Notes: generated from the letters alone by a model not told the origin. A stretch of 64,000 nt of DNA from an uncultured Flavobacteriaceae bacterium (GCA_947497145.1 CANMFQ010000009.1:62001-126000), one strand, 5' to 3'; positions 25,801 through 33,398 are shown, counted from the first letter of the stretch. A program made the numbers and translations.

Positions 25801-27055
25801 AAAACTGGCCGACAATGCTGTTACTACAGACAAAATAGGAACTGCTGGTGGTGCTGACGCCAACAAAATTTTAGGAACTAGTGCTACTGGTGATCCTGAA
25901 TGGCAAACTCCAACGGACGCACTAGGTGAAAACGTAACCTCAACAAATGGGTCAATTACGGGTATTGCCAATGATGCCGCCTTGGTTGCCATGGATTTGG
26001 AAGTAAAGGTTGATGATGCCTCTATTGAGGTAAATGCAACAAACGGGGTGCAAGTAAAAGATGACGGTATCACTACCGATAAGATTATCAATAATGCCAT
26101 CACCACAGCCAAAATTACAGATGCTAATGTTACCACAGCGAAACTGGCCGACAATGCCGTTACTACTGTAAAAATTAACAACGATGCAGTCACTACAGAT
26201 AAAATAGGTACTGCTGGTGGTGCAGACGCTAATAAAATACTTGGCACCACTGCCTCAGGAGACCCAGAATGGCAAAACCCAAGTGCCGCTCTAGGCCAAA
26301 ATGTAACCTCATCAAACGGGTCTATTACCGGTGTTGCCAATGATGCCACCTTAGTGGCAATGAATCTCGAAGTAAAGGTTGATGATAATTCTATTGAGGT
26401 AGATGATTCAAACGGAGTTCAAGTTAAAAACAGTGGTATTACAACTCCTAAAATTGCCAACCTAAATGTAACAACAGAAAAAATAGCTGATAATGCAATT
26501 ACGACTGACAAAATAGGAACCGCAGGAATCACCGAAGGCAACAAAATTTTAGGTACTAATGCTGCTGGTGATCCCGAATGGCAAACTCCAGCTAGTGAAA
26601 CAGTGACAACACTTACGCAAAATACCACTACAGGAGCAATTACCTATACCAATGAAACCCCTACAACCCAAACAGCCAATGTGGTAGGCGCTGAAACCAA
26701 CAATAGCATTACTGTAGGAGCCAATGGCGGAGCATTTTATGTAAGTCCGATAAAAGCTTTTGGCAAAATATCAGGTACTGGTGCCATCACCAAGGCTACT
26801 CCTGGTATCGCCGTTACTAAAATTAGCACTGGGTATTATAGGGTCAATTTACCTGCGGGAACAACGGTCGATGCTAATTACATTATTCAATTAACCCAAC
26901 CCGGCCGGGGTGGTGCTGGAAATGATGATCCTGGCATCTCATACAACAACCAAACCGCAACCTCCTTTGAGGTAATTATTGGAGATAATGATAATGGAAC
27001 TACAGACAGAAGCAGATTTGATTCTGAATTTATGTTTACAATAATAGATTTATAA
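19865..27055 (+). CDS. Giant exported repeat protein with phage-tail-fibre-like units
   Basis: 2,396 residues with a signal peptide ending at TTFSQ. Residues 20-85 are a module shared with the next two genes (YNTDANCLYQYRNNNWESL). Fourteen GDPEWQ-containing units follow in two blocks (about residues 330-1120 and 1480-2240), usually 113 residues each, with internal ITTDKI/VTTAKLADNA strings. Between the blocks is a tail-fibre-like segment (SMGNNNITNLSDPANAQDAA, then TKNYVD). A separate EESAAIAAEETRALAAEALK segment occurs three times. The C-terminal 110 residues are non-repetitive and have no sorting domain I can recognise. It is probably a long surface fibre or adhesin. Its stop overlaps the next ATG by one base. 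Confidence 0.9.
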   Translation: MKKIIPVLLLFWASTTFSQVKIGDNINTIDEASILELESASKVFVVTRLTTDQMNAITPINGALTYNTDANCLYQYRNNNWESLCVDITGGQTITAIIDNLDGTFSYINESDTEVIISKANLVDNEDGTYTFSNKSSENITIDTNASAIPYDNTTSTLEAENVQTAIDELKESASIDDDITAVTFSGVNLKIDEGTTSFSADLSPLEESAAIAAEETRALAAEALKEDTINKSTNTTLGTSDVLFPTQNAVKTYVDNQVGTLNTLANGTIYVGDASNNAQEVSISGDATLNNTGVLTIENDAITANKIGTSGAADANMVLGTNAAGDPEWQNPAASLGENVSSTNGSITGVANDAALVAMDLEVKVDDASIEVNATNGVQVKDDGITTDKIINNAITTPKIADANVSTAKLADNAVTTDKIGTAGGADANKILGTSASGDPEWQNPATSLGENVSSTNGSITGVANDAALVAMDLEVKVDDASIEVNATNGVQVKDDGITTDKIINNAITTDKITDANVTTAKLADNAVTTDKIGTAGGADANKILGTSATGDPEWQSPTDALGENVTSTNGSITGIANDASLVAMDLEVKVDDASIEVNATNGVQVKDDGITTDKIINNAITTDKITDANVTTAKLADNAVTTDKIGTAGGTDANKILGTSATGDPEWQNPAASLGENVSSTNGSITGVANDAALVAMDLEVKVDDASIEVNATNGVQVKDDGITTNKIINNAITTDKITDANVTTAKLADNAVTTDKIGTAGATDANKILGTSATGDPEWQSPTDALGENVTSTNGSITGIANDASLVAMDLEVKVDDASIEVNATNGVQVKDDGITTNKIINNAITTDKITDANVTTAKLADNAITTVKINNDAVTTDKIGTAGTADANKILGTSTAGNPEWQNPITTLGKNVTSSNGSITGVANDATLVAMDLEVKVDDNSIEVDAATGVQVKNDGITTDKIINNAITTTKITDLNVTTAKLADKAVITAKINDNAVTTDQIGTAGTSDANKILGTNAGGDPEWQNPSTALGKNVTSSNGSITGIEDSATLVAMDLEVKVDDSSIEVDATNGVQVKDNGITTDKIINNAITTAKITDANVTTAKLADDAITADKINADIAGSGLSQNATTGALEVDALAVSDLVDGHKIATITETNGTVVEIDETITSLEALTGSTLRYTNEEGGFNDIPNITRSVNGVQPAANGNVAVMLSSVSTGLESARPVTADEADIYIVSGESGITADRNGIAFIYDDPTGWQEVTTDLSTLDARYLNVNADAMLGVLSMGNNNITNLSDPANAQDAATKNYVDTQIMAAADDDISAVSFDGTSLKVDEGATSFSADLSALEESAAIAAEETRALAAEALKEDTANKSTNTSLGASDVLFPTQNAVKTYVDAQIIANIDDDVTAVTFDGTNLKVDEGTTTFSADLSSLEESAAITAEETRALAAEALKEDTANKSTTVTLGTSDELFPTQNAVKTYVDNQVGTLNTLANGTIYVGDASNNAQEVSISGDATLDNTGVLTIENDAITANKIGTSGAADANMILGTNAAGDPEWQNPATSLGENVSSTNGSITGIANNAALVAMDLEVKVDDASIEVNATNGVQVKDDGITTDKIINNAITTDKITDANVTTAKLADNAVTTDKIGTAGATDADKILGTSATGDPEWQSPTDALGENVTSTNGSITGIANDAALVAMDLEVKVDDASIEVNATNGVQVKDDGITTNKIINNAITTDKITDANVTTAKLADNAVTTDKIGTAGGADANKILGTSATGDPEWQSPTDALGENVTSTNGSITGIANDAALVAMDLEVKVDDASIEVNATNGVQVKDDGITTNKIINNAITTDKITDANVTTAKLADNAVTTDKIGTAGGADANKILGTSASGDPEWQSPTDALGENVTSTNGSITGIANDAALVAMDLEVKVDDASIEVNATNGVQVKDDGITTNKIINNAITTDKITDANVTTAKLADNAVTTDKIGTAGGADANKILGTSATGDPEWQTPTDALGENVTSTNGSITGIANDAALVAMDLEVKVDDASIEVNATNGVQVKDDGITTDKIINNAITTAKITDANVTTAKLADNAVTTVKINNDAVTTDKIGTAGGADANKILGTTASGDPEWQNPSAALGQNVTSSNGSITGVANDATLVAMNLEVKVDDNSIEVDDSNGVQVKNSGITTPKIANLNVTTEKIADNAITTDKIGTAGITEGNKILGTNAAGDPEWQTPASETVTTLTQNTTTGAITYTNETPTTQTANVVGAETNNSITVGANGGAFYVSPIKAFGKISGTGAITKATPGIAVTKISTGYYRVNLPAGTTVDANYIIQLTQPGRGGAGNDDPGISYNNQTATSFEVIIGDNDNGTTDRSRFDSEFMFTIIDL
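20620..23200 (+). repeat. Coding tandem repeat block 1 (seven units)
   Basis: The GAATGGCAA landmark recurs at 20851, 21190, 21529, 21868, 22207, 22576 and 22945, giving exact spacings of 339, 339, 339, 339, 369 and 369 bases. The 30-base increments are an extra ten-residue TVKIN.. step. The first five units are close to identical in DNA. Confidence 0.9.
24310..26570 (+). repeat. Coding tandem repeat block 2 (seven units)
   Basis: The same landmark recurs at 24544, 24883, 25222, 25561, 25900, 26269 and 26578, giving spacings of 339 four times, then 369 and 309. The first several hundred bases nearly match the start of block 1, so the whole block was probably duplicated as a unit. Confidence 0.9.
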
Positions 27056-28056
27056 TGGTAAAAACGACATTATTTTTAGGCATATTACTAATAAATATCG
27101 GCACTTTATTTGCACAAATTGACGCCAGTCTTTTATTAGGATTAAAACAAGCTACAACAACTGAAATAGGCAATATTAGCAGCCCCATTGAAGGGTCCCT
27201 AATTTATAATAGCACAACCAAACTAGTCATGCAATACAACGGAAGCTCATGGGAAGAAATAGGGGGTAATGCAGGAAATGTATATACCACCGATGGCACC
27301 TTATCCAATAGTCGAACATTAGCGTTAGAAACAAACAATCTAGCTATTAATTCAACAGGTGGCGATGTTACTATTGACAGTAATACCCTTGTAGTTGATG
27401 CTTCTGAAAACAGGGTAGGTATTGGTACTACAACCCCTTCTGCAGCACTTGATGTTAATGGAAAAACTAGACTTAGAGATATTCCAACAGGCACTAATAC
27501 AGACCAATTGTTAACGACAGACACCAACGGAAATATTAAAAAAATTGAGCAGCCTTTACCCAACAAATCTTACGTACAAGTATATAAAGGGAGTAAAACT
27601 TTTGGCAGTGGAAACGCAACGCTATTAAATTTGTTTCCTGAAGTTACGATACAACCCAACAAAAAAGTATTGCTACATGTTTATGTACCTACTCGATCAA
27701 CCACCAATAGCTGGGGTGGTTTATATGTTAACATTAATGCTAAAGTTAATGGCACTTGGTACAATTTAGGAAATACAGGCTACGATGGAGGTGCGATGAG
27801 CTATGGCTCAACAGATATTCATGCATTAAACCATGAACTGTTATTAGATTTTATTACAAATCTTAATTTGCCAGCTAACGCACCATACACTTTACAATTT
27901 GAATTAACAGCACGAAGTTATAATGGTTCTACTTATGTTAATCTAAGTCATGACATCAACCGAACAGTCAATAATTTAGGAAGTAGAGGAGCGCTTCAAA
28001 AATGGGCGTCTGACCAAAATTATTGTCATTTAATTATCATTGAAAAAGATCAATAA
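27055..28056 (+). CDS. Exported protein with fibre-like N-terminal module
   Basis: 333 residues; the ATG overlaps the giant gene's stop (TAATG), so translation is coupled. A signal peptide ends at TLFAQ. Residues 20-70 (LLLGLKQATTTEIGNI, YNSTTKLVMQYNGSSWEEI) match the module in both neighbouring genes. Next comes GIGTTTPSAALDVNGKTRLR, a string common in tail-fibre and chaperone-of-endosialidase-type proteins. The C-terminal 150 residues look like a beta-sandwich. No catalytic motif is seen. It is probably a component or tip of the same surface structure as the giant protein. Confidence 0.82.
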   Translation: MVKTTLFLGILLINIGTLFAQIDASLLLGLKQATTTEIGNISSPIEGSLIYNSTTKLVMQYNGSSWEEIGGNAGNVYTTDGTLSNSRTLALETNNLAINSTGGDVTIDSNTLVVDASENRVGIGTTTPSAALDVNGKTRLRDIPTGTNTDQLLTTDTNGNIKKIEQPLPNKSYVQVYKGSKTFGSGNATLLNLFPEVTIQPNKKVLLHVYVPTRSTTNSWGGLYVNINAKVNGTWYNLGNTGYDGGAMSYGSTDIHALNHELLLDFITNLNLPANAPYTLQFELTARSYNGSTYVNLSHDINRTVNNLGSRGALQKWASDQNYCHLIIIEKDQ

Positions 28057-28612
28057 AGTGAGACATTCAAATCAACATATTAAGTGGAATATAAAAAATA
28101 AACTGCTTCCAATTTCCCTATTTTGTTTTGGAAATATCTTTTTCCTATCAGCACAAATTGATGGTAATCTATTACTACAACTTACAAACGCCACAACCAT
28201 CGAAATGAATGCTATTGCTTCCCCAAAAACAGGAACACTGTTATACAACACTACAGAAAAATGGGTGTATCAATATAATGGTACTGCCTGGGAAAAACTA
28301 GCACCAAAATTTCTACCTCTTGTACTAACAAAAACGGCTAATTACACACTTACTCCAGCTGACAATGGCAATGTACTCACATTCAATAGCGCCACAGATG
28401 TTACGTTAACCGCTCCAACGGGATTACCCATAGGCTTTAACATTAGTGTATATCAAATTGGTGACGGACAGATTATTTTTAATGGAGCAGCCGGAGTTAC
28501 TTTAAAAAACAGGCTTTCAAGATTTAAAACAGCAGGCAAAGATGCTGGTGTGGGCATTTTATGTACTGCTACTAATATATTTCATTTAACGGGAGATTTA
28601 AAAAGCAATTAA
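28040..28612 (+). CDS. Small exported protein sharing the fibre N-terminal module
   Basis: 190 residues from a TTG at 28040 that overlaps the previous gene by 17 bases; an in-frame GTG at 28058 is the alternative. A hydrophobic signal ends at FFLSAQ. The module IDGNLLLQLTNATTIEMNAI ... YQYNGTAWEKL is shared with the two upstream genes. The remaining 100 residues contain FNSATDVTLTAPTGLPIGFN and a Gly-rich beta-strand pattern like small phage-tail or carbohydrate-binding domains. Function unknown. Confidence 0.78.
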   Translation: MKKINKVRHSNQHIKWNIKNKLLPISLFCFGNIFFLSAQIDGNLLLQLTNATTIEMNAIASPKTGTLLYNTTEKWVYQYNGTAWEKLAPKFLPLVLTKTANYTLTPADNGNVLTFNSATDVTLTAPTGLPIGFNISVYQIGDGQIIFNGAAGVTLKNRLSRFKTAGKDAGVGILCTATNIFHLTGDLKSN

Positions 28613-28679
28613 CCAAACTTATTAAAAGAATGTACAAATAGCAATAAGTCATCAAAGAGTATAAACAATAACATTTAAT

Positions 28680-29645
28680 TTGAAATCTATCAAAAAGTTA
28701 CTTCTACATATCAGTTTGTTTTTTTGCATCATAACATCAGCTCAAGTGGCGCATTACAATCAATATCCAACCATGCAACCACAACCGCAGCATATTTTAG
28801 ATGAAAAACTCGAAAATGTTAGTTTTGCTTTTAGTCATCGCAACTTAGTATCTGACTACAATGGTCCTTTAATTCGTCTTCGTAGAGTTAGTGATAATGT
28901 AGAATTAGATTTTTACGCTGATGGTGCTGGCATTGTCGATCTTGCAGCAATAAATAATTGGCGTAGCGGTGCAAATGTTTATGTAACCGTTTGGTATGAT
29001 CAAAGTGGTCTTAATCATCATGCGATACAAGCAAATATTACGCAACAGCCCCAATTTATACCAGACCCAACCCTACCTCATTTGGTTGGCGATGGTTCTA
29101 ATGATATATTATTGGTTCAAGAGGATTTTCAAAACCTTACCGAAAACGGAAAAAATGGTAGTGTACTTGGTGTTTTTTTTGCTACAGACCGTGCTGGTAT
29201 TGCCTTTGGCGTTAATACAGCTTCTGAAAGATGGCTAACCCATATAAATTGGAGCAACAAGCAATGTTACTTCGATCCTGGTTACTGCTGTAATAATCCA
29301 CGTTCATTTTTCAACTATCCTCCAACCCACGCAACAAATCCAGGTAGTTTAACGAAATGGGATCAATACTCTTTTGTTCGAAGGAACGATCTTTCAAATA
29401 GTACTACTGATAGAACAATTATGCGATTAGGTGGTATTGAAAAAGTAAATGGAGGTTTGCCTGACAACCAATCTTGTAACCTTACGTATAATTTTGGAAT
29501 CTGTGCTGCCTCTTCATCCATATCGGGCAGTCCATCAGTATCTAGCAATACTAAATTTGTAGAAATCATTATGTATAAGACTGGACTTTCTGATACCGAA
29601 CTAGAAGAAATTGAACAAAATCAAATAGGGTTTTGGAATTTATAA
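28680..29645 (+). CDS. Exported arabinofuranosidase-B-like (concanavalin-type) protein
   Basis: 321 residues from a TTG start. A signal peptide ends at ITSAQ. Residues 48-110 (FAFSHRNLVSDYNGPLIRLR, VTVWYDQSGLNHHA) closely follow the start of the AbfB catalytic/LamG-like fold found in many exported bacterial proteins, and the C-terminal TKFVEIIMYKTGLSDTE matches its end. I cannot show catalytic residues, so a sugar-binding role is as likely as hydrolysis. Four Cys residues near 195-205 (CYFDPGYCCNN) may form disulfides. Fourth gene of the surface operon. Confidence 0.8.
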   Translation: MKSIKKLLLHISLFFCIITSAQVAHYNQYPTMQPQPQHILDEKLENVSFAFSHRNLVSDYNGPLIRLRRVSDNVELDFYADGAGIVDLAAINNWRSGANVYVTVWYDQSGLNHHAIQANITQQPQFIPDPTLPHLVGDGSNDILLVQEDFQNLTENGKNGSVLGVFFATDRAGIAFGVNTASERWLTHINWSNKQCYFDPGYCCNNPRSFFNYPPTHATNPGSLTKWDQYSFVRRNDLSNSTTDRTIMRLGGIEKVNGGLPDNQSCNLTYNFGICAASSSISGSPSVSSNTKFVEIIMYKTGLSDTELEEIEQNQIGFWNL

Positions 29646-29647
29646 TT

Positions 29648-30808
29648 ATGAAAAATAAAATAATTTTAGCGTTTTTTACAGTAGTACTATTGTGCTATTC
29701 GTTTCGTACCCAAGCACAAGAAGCTGTACACAACTACGGCAACCTAAAAATACATACAAATGGCGCACTGGGTTTTCACCATAATCTTATAAATGATGGC
29801 TTTATGGATGAAAATGAAGGTCTGGCTGGGTTTTTCAGTTCCAATCGTATTGCAATCTCAGGAACCTTTGAACCCATATTCAAAGATTTAGAAATTATGG
29901 TTGCTGACAATCTATATTTAAATGTTGGTATTGGCCTAACAAATCATATTAATTTCATTGTTGGTGATATTGTAACTCCCAGAAATTCGAAAGAGATCAC
30001 CATAAATTACATCAATGAGGCATTTTACAGTAGTGACACCAATATTCGAAAAATAAACGGTTATTCTGAAATTACAAATAAACAAGAATTTATCTTCCCT
30101 ATAGGCTATGAAAAGCGTTTACAACCACTTGCCATATATTCGTCAGAGTCAATCTCTAATGCCAACGCGGCTTATTATAAAGAAAACCCCAATACTCCTT
30201 CAGACTTTAGTACGTCCTTTGACACGTCAAAAAAAACATCCATATTATCTGCCATTAGCACCAATGAATTTTGGGAATTAAACACCTCAGCAACGGCGTC
30301 GATTGACCTAACTTGGGACGAAGAGAGCAACCTCCAATCATTCGTTGACTTAATTGAAAATTTAAGAATTGTAGGCTGGCACAAGGAACACAACATATGG
30401 GAAAACCTAGGAGGAATTAATATCAGCGGCGATTTAACATCAGGACAAATCACATCCGAAATTTTCACACCAGATGACTATTCAATTATCACTTTTGGAA
30501 GCGGTATTAATAGCAACGATGTTGACCTTGGTAATTACATTTTATCACCAAATAATGATGGTAACAATGATGTTCTTCTTTTAGAGGCCATAGCATTATC
30601 GCCTAATAATGAACTTAACATTTATAATCGCTGGGGACGTTTAGTCTATACAATGAAAAATTATGACAACACTTTTTCAGGTATAGCCAATGTCAACGTA
30701 TTACTAGGTAAAGGCTCTAAACTACCCGATGGCGTTTATTTTTACATTATTAACCTTAAAGACCTTAAAAAAACGCATCAAGGTTTTCTTTATTTGTTCG
30801 GTGAATAG
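29648..30808 (+). CDS. Exported protein with gliding-motility-associated (CHU_C) C-terminal domain
   Basis: 386 residues from the ATG at 29648, two bases after the upstream stop; an ATG at 29633 inside that gene is less likely because the signal peptide starts at MKNKIILAFF. It ends in a type B T9SS sorting domain of the CHU_C type (LSPNNDGNNDVLLLEA, IYNRWGRLVYTMKNYD, LPDGVYFYIINL). It is therefore probably moved across the outer membrane by the T9SS. It closes the five-gene operon and is the only member with a recognisable sorting signal, so it may carry or anchor the others. Confidence 0.88.
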   Translation: MKNKIILAFFTVVLLCYSFRTQAQEAVHNYGNLKIHTNGALGFHHNLINDGFMDENEGLAGFFSSNRIAISGTFEPIFKDLEIMVADNLYLNVGIGLTNHINFIVGDIVTPRNSKEITINYINEAFYSSDTNIRKINGYSEITNKQEFIFPIGYEKRLQPLAIYSSESISNANAAYYKENPNTPSDFSTSFDTSKKTSILSAISTNEFWELNTSATASIDLTWDEESNLQSFVDLIENLRIVGWHKEHNIWENLGGINISGDLTSGQITSEIFTPDDYSIITFGSGINSNDVDLGNYILSPNNDGNNDVLLLEAIALSPNNELNIYNRWGRLVYTMKNYDNTFSGIANVNVLLGKGSKLPDGVYFYIINLKDLKKTHQGFLYLFGE

Positions 30809-31016
30809 TGTATATTTAAGCTACTGTTAGGTAATAGAAAAATAGTGTGAACTACGATTCTTTTTTTTCAAAACTCAAGACAAGAAGCATAATACGAGTA
30901 ATTGAATGAAGTAAAACACGATTTTAGAAACGAATTGAAATTTGAATTCAATTGTGTGTTTAGTATTTCATTTTATACATGATAGAATTTTAAATACCGA
31001 ATTGGAGTTTAAAAGA

Positions 31017-31024
31017 TACCTTTG
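31017..31024 (+). promoter_or_regulatory. -7 promoter box TACCTTTG
   Basis: Perfect TAnnTTTG, 62 bases before the VanY-like gene. No TTG lies at the proper distance. The 278-base gap from 30,809 shows nothing else beyond an AATTGAA/TTCAATT inverted repeat near 30,930. Confidence 0.5.
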
Positions 31025-31086
31025 ATATAATACATTGCTTTTGGCAACGTTTTTGTAATAACCCCTAGTGAAGAAAAATAACCAAA

Positions 31087-31821
31087 ATGGAACGCAGATC
31101 ATTTATCAAAAGAACAAGCCTATCAGCAATCGGAATAGGTATAGTCCCAAACACAATATTCTCTAAAGAACATGAATATTCAGTTGCAGAACTTATGGGT
31201 AAAGCGGATATTGAACTTTTTGGCGAAGGAATTAATTTAAGGGCCGAAGCACACAATGCCTTTTTAAAAATGAAAAAAGCAGCATACAGTGACGGTATAG
31301 ATTTAAAGATTGTATCAAGCTATCGAAATTTTGAAAGGCAAGCAGCTATTTTTGAAAGAAAATTTGAGCGATTTACGCGAGAAGATAATATGAAACCCAT
31401 AGCTGCCATTGATAAAATAATAGAATATTCAACTATTCCAGGTACAAGTAGGCACCATTGGGGTACGGATATTGATATTGTTGATGGTTATCGGAAGGTA
31501 GCTGGTGATGTTTTAGTTGCCGATAAATTTGAAGCTGGTGGTCCCTATGAGGATTTTAAAAAATGGATGGACGAAAACTCAAAAACCTATGATTTTTGTC
31601 TTGTTTATACCGACGATCCCAAACGACGAGGATTTAAATATGAACCATGGCATTACAGCTACGCCCCATTATCTATACCCATGTTAACCGCTTTTAGACA
31701 TAAAAACATTTTACGTTTATTAAAAAAAGAAACATTTTTAGGCAGTGAACATTTCACCGCAGGATTTATTAAATCGTATATACAAAATAATATTTTAGAC
31801 ATTAATAAAGAACTGTTGTAA
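31087..31821 (+). CDS. VanY-type D-alanyl-D-alanine carboxypeptidase
   Basis: 244 residues. The zinc-peptidase motif is complete: SRHHWGTDIDI (SxHxxGxxxD), an upstream Arg/Ser segment (SSYRNFERQ) and the C-terminal EPWHYSY His ligand. The N-terminus has RRSFIKRTSLSA, a twin-arginine-like signal, so export may be Tat dependent. Family members trim the terminal D-Ala from peptidoglycan peptides in the periplasm. It is followed 42 bases later by an M48 protease. Confidence 0.9.
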   Translation: MERRSFIKRTSLSAIGIGIVPNTIFSKEHEYSVAELMGKADIELFGEGINLRAEAHNAFLKMKKAAYSDGIDLKIVSSYRNFERQAAIFERKFERFTREDNMKPIAAIDKIIEYSTIPGTSRHHWGTDIDIVDGYRKVAGDVLVADKFEAGGPYEDFKKWMDENSKTYDFCLVYTDDPKRRGFKYEPWHYSYAPLSIPMLTAFRHKNILRLLKKETFLGSEHFTAGFIKSYIQNNILDINKELL

Positions 31822-31863
31822 GGTTTTTGTATCTTCCTTCGCTTATTTTGAATACCATTTATT

Positions 31864-32628
31864 ATGAATAGAGGTAGTTGGAAAATTAGAATTTTCATTG
31901 GCTTGGCAATTGTTGCCTTTGCATTTATTAAAAAATGCAGCAGTCAAGAAGAGAACGTATACACAGGAAGAACACAAACTATTAATATGAGTGCCGAGCA
32001 AGAAATTGCTATCGGTCTACAAAGCGCTCCAGAAATAGCGCAACAATATGGAGGTTTGTATCCTGATGAGCGTATGCAAGCCGTTGTAGATGCCGTAGGA
32101 AACAAATTAGTGCAAAACAGTTATGCCCGTGAAACACCTTACCAATATGATTTTCATCTTTTGGCAGACGATAAAACCATAAATGCTTTTGCCCTGCCAG
32201 GAGGTCCGTGCTTTATTACCTATGCCCTATTTAAACAATTAAATGAAGCACAATTAGCAGGTGTGTTGGGCCATGAAATTGGCCATGTAATTGGCAGGCA
32301 CTCTACCGAGCGAATTGCCGAGACTGATTTTTGGCAAACCATCTCCATGGGGGCTTCTGTTGGCGGAGATACAGGAGGTTTTGTCAGTGGTATTGGTCAA
32401 TCTACATTGTTGAAAAATGGCCGAGGCGACGAGCTAGAAAGTGATGAATTGGGCGTTGATTTAATGATAAGAGCAGGTTATGACCCCTATGAAATGATTA
32501 AAGTAATGGAAATTCTTAAAGCATCAGCAGGTCCAAATAGAGTACCCGAATTTCAAAGCTCTCACCCCGATCCAGAAAATCGCATTCAAAAAATAAAACA
32601 AGCTATTATCAAATACCAAAAACAATAA
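31864..32628 (+). CDS. M48 family metalloprotease
   Basis: 254 residues. One N-terminal hydrophobic segment (IFIGLAIVAFAFI) precedes a short basic-Cys stretch. The HEIGHVIGRHSTER zinc motif and the third ligand in ESDELGVDLM are intact. The layout matches the periplasmic, BepA/LoiP-like M48 branch without TPR repeats, which acts in outer-membrane protein quality control. The substrate is unknown. A long-looped inverted repeat TACGATTTTA/TAAAATCGTA (32672-32723) follows it. Confidence 0.9.
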   Translation: MNRGSWKIRIFIGLAIVAFAFIKKCSSQEENVYTGRTQTINMSAEQEIAIGLQSAPEIAQQYGGLYPDERMQAVVDAVGNKLVQNSYARETPYQYDFHLLADDKTINAFALPGGPCFITYALFKQLNEAQLAGVLGHEIGHVIGRHSTERIAETDFWQTISMGASVGGDTGGFVSGIGQSTLLKNGRGDELESDELGVDLMIRAGYDPYEMIKVMEILKASAGPNRVPEFQSSHPDPENRIQKIKQAIIKYQKQ

Positions 32629-32851
32629 TAATTCAGAATACTATTGTTTAATAGCCAAGTCCCCAACAAAATACGATTTTATACTACTTTGGGCTTAACT
32701 AACGATTAAATCTTAAAATCGTACCGTTTAACGCATATCTTACTAAAGATTGCTACTGGTTCGTTTTTTTTTGTAAATTTATCGCCCAATATCTTTCATT
32801 CACGTCGAATTTAGCCCTTATAGCTTTAATTTATTATCAAAAGAAGACTAT

Positions 32852-33019
32852 ATGGGAAAACTTTACTATTTCGGTACACTTTATTCTGAAGCTTTTGAAA
32901 ATTGTAAACCCTTAGCTATTGTTATATTGCTTAAGGTTTATTCGGTTTTCTGTGCTTTCATGATTTTCATGGCTGTTTATGCCCTAACGGAAAGAGTAAT
33001 AAACGGCTGGGACTTTTAA
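32852..33019 (+). CDS. Tiny single-pass membrane protein (DUF6747-like)
   Basis: 55 residues starting MGKLYYFGTLYSEAF and ending NGWDF, with one central hydrophobic helix (about residues 22-42). The pattern, a short aromatic N-terminus with an SEAF-like motif, a helix, then a YAL..RV..G C-terminus, resembles a small flavobacterial family I recall as DUF6747. It sits alone in a gap of just over 1 kb and is followed about 215 bases later by a strong terminator, supporting an independent transcript. The function is unknown. Confidence 0.6.
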   Translation: MGKLYYFGTLYSEAFENCKPLAIVILLKVYSVFCAFMIFMAVYALTERVINGWDF

Positions 33020-33233
33020 ACTCGCAATACTTTAACATCTATATCGCTCTTAAATTGCTTTGTACTATAATGTTTTAATAGTAATCGCAACGAGTGCCAT
33101 GTAGCATGGTAGCAAAGACTTTGTTTTATGGTATTTCACAGTCCATGACGAAGGTCAAATGCGTATAACGAGTTAACATACACCTATCAGCTCTTTTACT
33201 TGAACACTATATGGAGTTGAATTGATGTACTGT

Positions 33234-33271
33234 AAAAAACCGTTGATTAAAAATAATCAACGGTTTTTTTT
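33234..33271 (+). terminator. Rho-independent terminator
   Basis: Perfect 16-bp stem, AAAAAACCGTTGATTA (33234-33249) with TAATCAACGGTTTTTT (33254-33269), a 4-base loop and a T run. It works on both strands by symmetry. Confidence 0.85.
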
Positions 33272-33300
33272 ATGACTAACTAAACTAATGCTGTAAAATA

Positions 33301-33398
33301 GAAAAGAGGGCGACGCCCTCTTTTCATTCTGAAATTCGTGTCCCTCCGAATTTCACCTATTCAACCAAATTAAACCTCATATGACGTAAGTGCCGTCA
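33301..33398. repeat. Run of three hairpins between the small gene and gpmI
   Basis: Stem 1: GAAAAGAGGGC/GCCCTCTTTTC (33301-33325), 11 bp, 3-base loop. Stem 2: TGAAATTCG/CGAATTTCA (33330-33355), 9 bp. Stem 3: TGACG/CGTCA (33382-33398). There is no coding potential. Together with the terminator at 33234 this makes four consecutive stems in 165 bases. The remaining 33,400-33,660 shows nothing clear. Confidence 0.6.

Noticed and set aside
24328-26349. Very long open frame on the minus strand opposite repeat block 2 (673 codons)
   Set aside because: Same reason as for block 1; the two antisense frames resemble each other only because the sense units do.
20620-26570. CRISPR-like regular repetition
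   Set aside because: The 339-base period is in frame and encodes protein; there are no short repeats with unique spacers and no cas genes.
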